From NCBI GenBank assembly GCA_964019135.1, contig OZ025257.1:40875798-40939797 (forward strand): DNA of 64,000 bases, in the 5' to 3' direction. The notes below the pieces were generated by a model. That model searched no databases, was not told where the DNA came from, and was given only the letters and a program-made list of their open reading frames with translations. The position numbers and the translations under genes were made by a program. The DNA comes from Arenicola marina (Eukaryota; Annelida; Polychaeta; Arenicolidae). This document shows positions 59,486 through 64,000 of this stretch, in pieces (position 1 is the stretch's first letter; every line of letters begins with the position of its first letter).

Positions 59486-60915
59486 ATGCATTGGGATTAA
59501 CACAATCCCATTGTATTAAGTACTAAGTATGTGGGCCACGCTCTTATACCCGAGGAGCCAGGTTCCGTCACCGACACTCAGCCCTTGTTACAGATAGCAT
59601 GGACGGCGGTTTTTGCATGAGCCATCTGTGGAGAGGTATCTCGTGAAACACTCATCGGCATTAAGAGAGCTATGCGAAGTCTTACGTAAAAAATAGGAGA
59701 TTGAAGCTGGCCTTAGGGTACTGAATTCGCAGTGATCTCACGATGACCGTGCCTGGACGATGGGGCTGTGGCTGGAGCATGGCTCGGGGCCTGGGGCACC
59801 CCACCGGTGGGGGGGGGGGGGGTGTAACACGGAGGGTGCAGAGAGGGGGTGGTGGCGATGGCGGTGGGAATGAGGTTGGGGGGGGGGATCAAAGAGTGAC
59901 GGGAGTGAGAACAATATGCCTTACCAACAAACCAAAAAAAGACAACAAAAAAACTCTTCAGAGAAAGGTAAGTATGAAAATCTGAGTCGTGCGAAGAACC
60001 ACTTATCACTGAATGGGGAATCCTTGGTGTTATCATCAATCAAAATTCATCATAGATCATCCACATGGCCCATGTCAGTCAAACGCAAAATCAAAGCATA
60101 CCCCCCCCCCACCCACACACACACACACACCACAGCAACGTAGGCCTACCACAAGTCAGCACAATTAGACACCAACCCTCATTAATTAGAAATAATCCTA
60201 TGTCATGACTATAATAAGGAATCGGACAGAACAGTCGGACCGGCTAGGCCACCATAGAAAGGATGACTTTCACATTACCAATGATCAAACACGTCTACAT
60301 TTTCTAATATAAATAAAGATGACAAGTCAAGAACAAAGGATGGTTCCATTAATTAAGAGCACTAATGTTTTTAGTCTAAGATTAGTTCATCAGATATTAC
60401 CTGTCAAGGGTAGAGGTATCCATGGTGTTTTGGTGTGGTGTGATAAGACGGGTGATGTTTGTGTGTGTCAGATGGGGGGCTGTTTCTCCGGCGGTCACCG
60501 GCAGTGTTATCAGGTGACAGGGCGTCCCCGCGGCCTTACCCACCCACCAGCCTCATGGACTCGCCACTCGATTATATGGCAGGGCAAAGGTGTATAGGTT
60601 GGAAATAAAATCTGGAAAATCTGACCAAATTCCAATGATCATCAACCATTATCAGATGGTCTGCACGGGTACAGTAGTAGGGACGGGGAGGGTGGGTGGG
60701 GGTGGGGGGCCTTGGGGGGCTCACTGGGGGGGGGGGGCGTTAAATGGTCGGAATCGGCCTGTCGGTAAGGAAGGTGGGGGAGGTCGTGAGGTAGTGGGGG
60801 TGGGGGGGTGGTTGAGGCGTAGGAGTCCCCCAAGGCTTTAGTTACGTGTAGCGCCAGTGGAGTTAGTAGTAGAAACCTTTACCCATCTCAAAGTACGACT
60901 CCGCAAAGGGGGGAC
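59486..60915. other. Intergenic, G-rich, nothing recognised
   Basis: Long G runs at 59809-59822, 59878-59888 and 60690-60738 and a (CA)n stretch at 60112-60131. No exon supported. Confidence 0.35.
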
Positions 60916-60919
60916 CTCC

Positions 60920-60955
60920 GCTATAAAGCCAGCCAGCTGACGGCAGTTCAGATCG
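60920..60955 (+). promoter_or_regulatory. Candidate TATA + initiator core promoter
   Basis: TATAAA at 60922-60927 stands 28 bp before the A of an initiator-like TTCAGAT (60947-60953). The spacing fits a TATA/Inr promoter, but no plus-strand gene is recognised downstream, so this may be chance. Confidence 0.25.
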
Positions 60956-61225
60956 GACGTTTAAAAGCTAAACAGGCCAGCCTACCTACCTACCTACCCA
61001 GCCTGCTCCCTGTACCTTTATTTTAGGTGACTGAGATACGTTCGCCACCATGGACACCACGACGTAACCTACACTGACATGGGGCGACAGCAACGCTATA
61101 TTTACGCCGGAAGGGAGTCCGTTGCCTGAAAATACGCCGTACACAGTAACCCAACGTTTAAATCTCCGTCCATTGGTAGCGTTATTAATAGGCGACACGG
61201 AGGCGTCGTTGTAGCCAGTCCTTAC

Positions 61226-61232
61226 CTGACAT
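61226..61232 (-). CDS. Candidate alternative first coding exon of HNF4 (ATG TCA G)
   Basis: On the minus strand, ATGTCAG is followed by a strong donor GTAAGGAC. The phase-1 end joins exactly to the HNF4 exon at 51668, giving M-S-E then [10 protein letters not shown]. Vertebrate HNF4A has a distal P2 promoter with its own short first coding exon, so an alternative start here is plausible. Evidence is only the ATG, the donor and the phase. Confidence 0.3.
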
Positions 61233-63080
61233 CGTGGCAGCAACGAACGACGCCGTTGGGGCTGCAGGATGATGACGGACTCGCCGGTACGTTAAGCTGG
61301 CACGGAATCCCCTTAGGACGTCGCTTTTAAAACGCGCTGATGTCGTGTAGTCATTTCATTTCATGGTCATTTCATTTCATTTCGCGAGGCGTCCGGTACC
61401 GCCCGAGAGAGCTAGCTAGCTATACACACGGCTCGAGATTACAGCGCTGACTTTTCGGCTGTGGGAGGATAGTGGTGTCAGAGTGTATAGGATGAAATAC
61501 AACCAGAGGCCGGTTGCCAGGTCTTGTCCACCCTCCTATCTCTGTGGTGGCCGCGCCAGCCCGCCAGGTAAGTGGCTGGTGTGTCGTCCATACCCATTAG
61601 CCCTACACTGCTTGGCTTGGCCGTCCGTCCAACTCGAGAGCCTTCGCGCGATGGATGACAACGTGTACGGCGGCACACTGGCAATGTTGGCCAGTTAAAC
61701 TCCGTTCAACAAAGAGGCCAGCGTCAGAAACTCACCAAAACCCGCACGAGGATCTCAGTTCAACAGAACCAACAGGCGAGCGTCAGAATCTCACATCGAG
61801 GATGATCTGAGATCAATTAATTACAATTATTAACCAAGACGAACACACGCGGCAAGCGATAAATGCCGCCAAGGATTATATGGCCGTGATTTTTATTATC
61901 TCAAGTAGATATATAATCACCACAAGTATTGGCCAACGAGGGACAACAAATTGTAACCAAGCTATTTGTATTATTGGTAGTAGTGGTAGTATTTCGAGCG
62001 GCCTGCGTACGTTTTTGGCCTAATGTTAAATAAATAAGAAATCAATTTAAACAATATATAATGCATTATTTATTATTCAGACCAAACGGGACAAATATGG
62101 AATAATACATGAAACAAAACTTGGGAAAGGTTGTCCTGGTAAGCGACCCACAGCACCCACACGACTGCTGCGTAGCTTGGAGTTGAGCGGCCATGGCAAA
62201 CAGTGACCCCCCCCCCCCCCACCTTCCCCCGCCCCTACTCCCAGTCTGAGTTGACGGTCCTTTTAGGGGAAAAAACTACGAGGGGGGGGGGGGCGGAGGC
62301 ACAGCCTGCCGTGGCTGTACACCACGGACGTGCGCGGCGGGCCGCCCGCCGTTGATAACGATGAGGATTATCAAGATAGTCGAATCCCTGGGACTGGTCC
62401 GGGTGGTGGGGGTGGGCGGGAGGCGCATGGGCAGGTAGGCAGGCGGTCGGCAGGCAGGCAGGCTCAGGTAGGGTGCCTTCTCACGGTCGCCGCTCCCACT
62501 ACCCTGCTTACCCCCCTCAGTCCACCTCCGCCCTCCACCCACCCCCTCGCACCCCCACCCCACCCCCTCCACCTCTGTTATCACCACACTCACTCGATGA
62601 GACATCGCCAGCCCGGCTCCCGTCCCCTCCCCTCCCTCCCCCAGCTCTTCATGCGCTTTACTCCCAACAGGACAGGTGAGCGAGGTGGGGGTGGAGGTTT
62701 GGGGGGGGGGGGGTAGATGGAGGGATTGTGAAGAGGCCCTCTTGACGTTACCCCCAGGATAGAGCCCCATGAACACCCACACCCCCCCCCCCCACAATCC
62801 CTATTCCTCTCGACCACCCCCACCCCCACCCCCACCGCGGCCTCGATCGTCACCCCGGGACAAATCAATGCTCAGCTGGAGAGGAGGTTGGCCGATAAAT
62901 CCTGAGGTGTTCTGTTGACACTGCGCCGAGCGCCGACTGGTACCCGAGAGAGCAAAAAATGTCAAAATGTTACCGCCGTAGAGCAAGCAAACCCCCCCCC
63001 CCCCCCCAACCCACTCATTCACCACCCCCTCCCCCTGAACATCCCACCTCCTCCGCGCGTTATCAGGGCGGCGGCTCGCG
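61233..63080. other. GC-rich region, no firm gene
   Basis: Many C/G runs and CAGG repeats (62440-62470). No exon with a credible acceptor was found. Confidence 0.3.
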
Positions 63081-63086
63081 CCTTAC

Positions 63087-63213
63087 CTGGCTGTGACCGC
63101 CAGGGGGTGCGCGGAGAGCCAGCGAGCGGACTGCCACCCAGTTTGCCGGCCTCTCTACGCCAGGCAGCGACCAGCGGCGGCGTCTCTCGTGGGGTTGGTC
63201 TTCTTGGGATCAT
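63087..63213 (-). CDS. Second candidate alternative first coding exon (minus)
   Basis: The minus-strand frame MIPRRPTPRETPPLVAAW and on ends in CCAG followed by the donor GTAAGG. It gives 42 codons plus one base, so phase 1 again matches the HNF4 exon at 51668. The region is CpG-rich and promoter-like. It overlaps a plus-strand alternative at 63212-63235, so at most one is likely real. Confidence 0.22.
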
Positions 63214-63235
63214 GGCGACGGCAGCGGTTCGGGAG
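63212..63235 (+). CDS. Candidate first coding exon of a plus-strand gene (MATAAVRE)
   Basis: ATGGCGACGGCAGCGGTTCG GGAG is followed by GTGAGG. Alanine-rich starts next to a CpG-rich leader are common in first exons. No downstream exon is recognised before the window ends. Confidence 0.22.
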
Positions 63236-64000
63236 GTGAGGGAGGGGTGTGGGGGGGGCGGTGCAGCGGGCGGGGGGCATTCAGCGCATTCAGAGTCACG
63301 GGGCGGGACGGGGCGGCCCCCCAGCCTGCACCCCCACAACATCACCCCTACGCCCATCCCTCTTCCCCTCTTTATGAGTTCATGCCTACCTTCTTTTCCC
63401 TGCCGACACTCACCCCCCCCCCCATGCATGCACCCTCCCCACCCCCATCCACCTCTCCCCCACCTCCGCACCCCTTCTCCAACCCGCCTATGGCAGGATC
63501 TAGGACCTACCTGAGGGTCGTGGGCGTGTCGCAGACCGCTGTTTAGACAGCGCCGCACCCTCACCGCCCCCCTCCCACCCCCCTGGCCGCCCCGTCGCCG
63601 CTGACAGACGGCAGTGCAGAGCAAACACTGACCCTTGATGGATGCCAGAAAAAACGTCTTTCCCCACTACCCAAGACTTCTTTCTTTCCCCACCCTCCTC
63701 GGCGACATAACAGTCAGTGTCACCGCCACTAATGACACGTCACTTCAAGGTGTGGCGGCAGTTAGCCGTCTTAATTCCCTAGTCCCCCACGGCCCCAACG
63801 AGGCCTGCAATTCACAGCCAAGCGCGCGTTCTAGTCATGCAAAAAAAAGGCAAAACAAAACTGAAAAGTGAAGACGCCATAATATCAGATACACGCCGGA
63901 CGACCCGGGAACGCCACAGTTCGGGTTGATTAAAAAATAAACGTTTATGATCCACTCCAGCCGTTTGCATGTTATTTTGGAGTTCTGCATTTGCACGACG
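63236..64000. other. Right edge, nothing firm
   Basis: C-rich low-complexity to about 63500, then ordinary sequence. An AATAAA at about 63937 has no supported gene in front of it. Confidence 0.3.

Noticed and set aside
62290-62400. Plus-strand exon encoding LPWLYTTDVRGGPP and on
   Set aside because: It has codon-like sequence, but it is preceded by a G run instead of a pyrimidine tract and acceptor, and no family match is known to me.

Overview
This window comes from an intron-rich invertebrate animal genome. It carries three recognisable multi-exon orthologues (anoctamin-10/TMEM16K, DCAF11/WDR23 and HNF4), one small orphan membrane-protein gene, several tRNA-derived SINE families, short inverted-repeat DNA elements, and many minisatellites and long G/C homopolymer runs. 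Three genes carry minisatellites that contain copies of their own exon-intron junctions. From memory, such intron-associated 'mirage' minisatellites were described at an amphioxus Adh locus. A cephalochordate is therefore my best guess, but it is an inference, not something the sequence proves.

Layout. 1-3.5 kb: no recognised gene, only a likely LINE tail. 3.57-9.2 kb (minus): the 5' eight coding exons of an ANO10-like gene; its C-terminal exons lie beyond the left edge. A compact TATA-less promoter with two perfect CREs sits at 9.20-9.26 kb. 9.3-14.4 kb: intergenic, rich in SINEs. 15.03-15.73 kb (plus): a 233-residue single-pass membrane protein with a Gly-Gln-Pro repeat tail, not recognised. 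16.6-21.9 kb: minisatellite, SINEs and a 658-bp hAT-like element with an 8-bp target duplication. 21.90-32.86 kb (plus): a complete 17-exon DCAF11 gene (571 aa). 33-40.9 kb: SINEs and a 1.6-kb, 41-bp minisatellite with higher-order structure. 40.95-54.54 kb (minus): a complete 7-coding-exon HNF4 gene (608 aa) with a very long F domain and one GC-AG intron. 54.6-64 kb: GC-rich upstream region of HNF4 with no firm gene, but with candidate alternative first exons in the right splice phase.

The genes do not form a pathway. ANO10 is an ER lipid scramblase family member, DCAF11 a CUL4-DDB1 substrate receptor, and HNF4 a nuclear receptor. Exon boundaries below were placed by joining reading frames across GT/AG (once GC/AG) sites so that phases agree and the protein matches the family as I remember it; no alignment was run. 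The most striking structure is the splice-junction minisatellites, above all the HNF4 array, whose outermost acceptor copy would add 85 in-frame codons without a stop.
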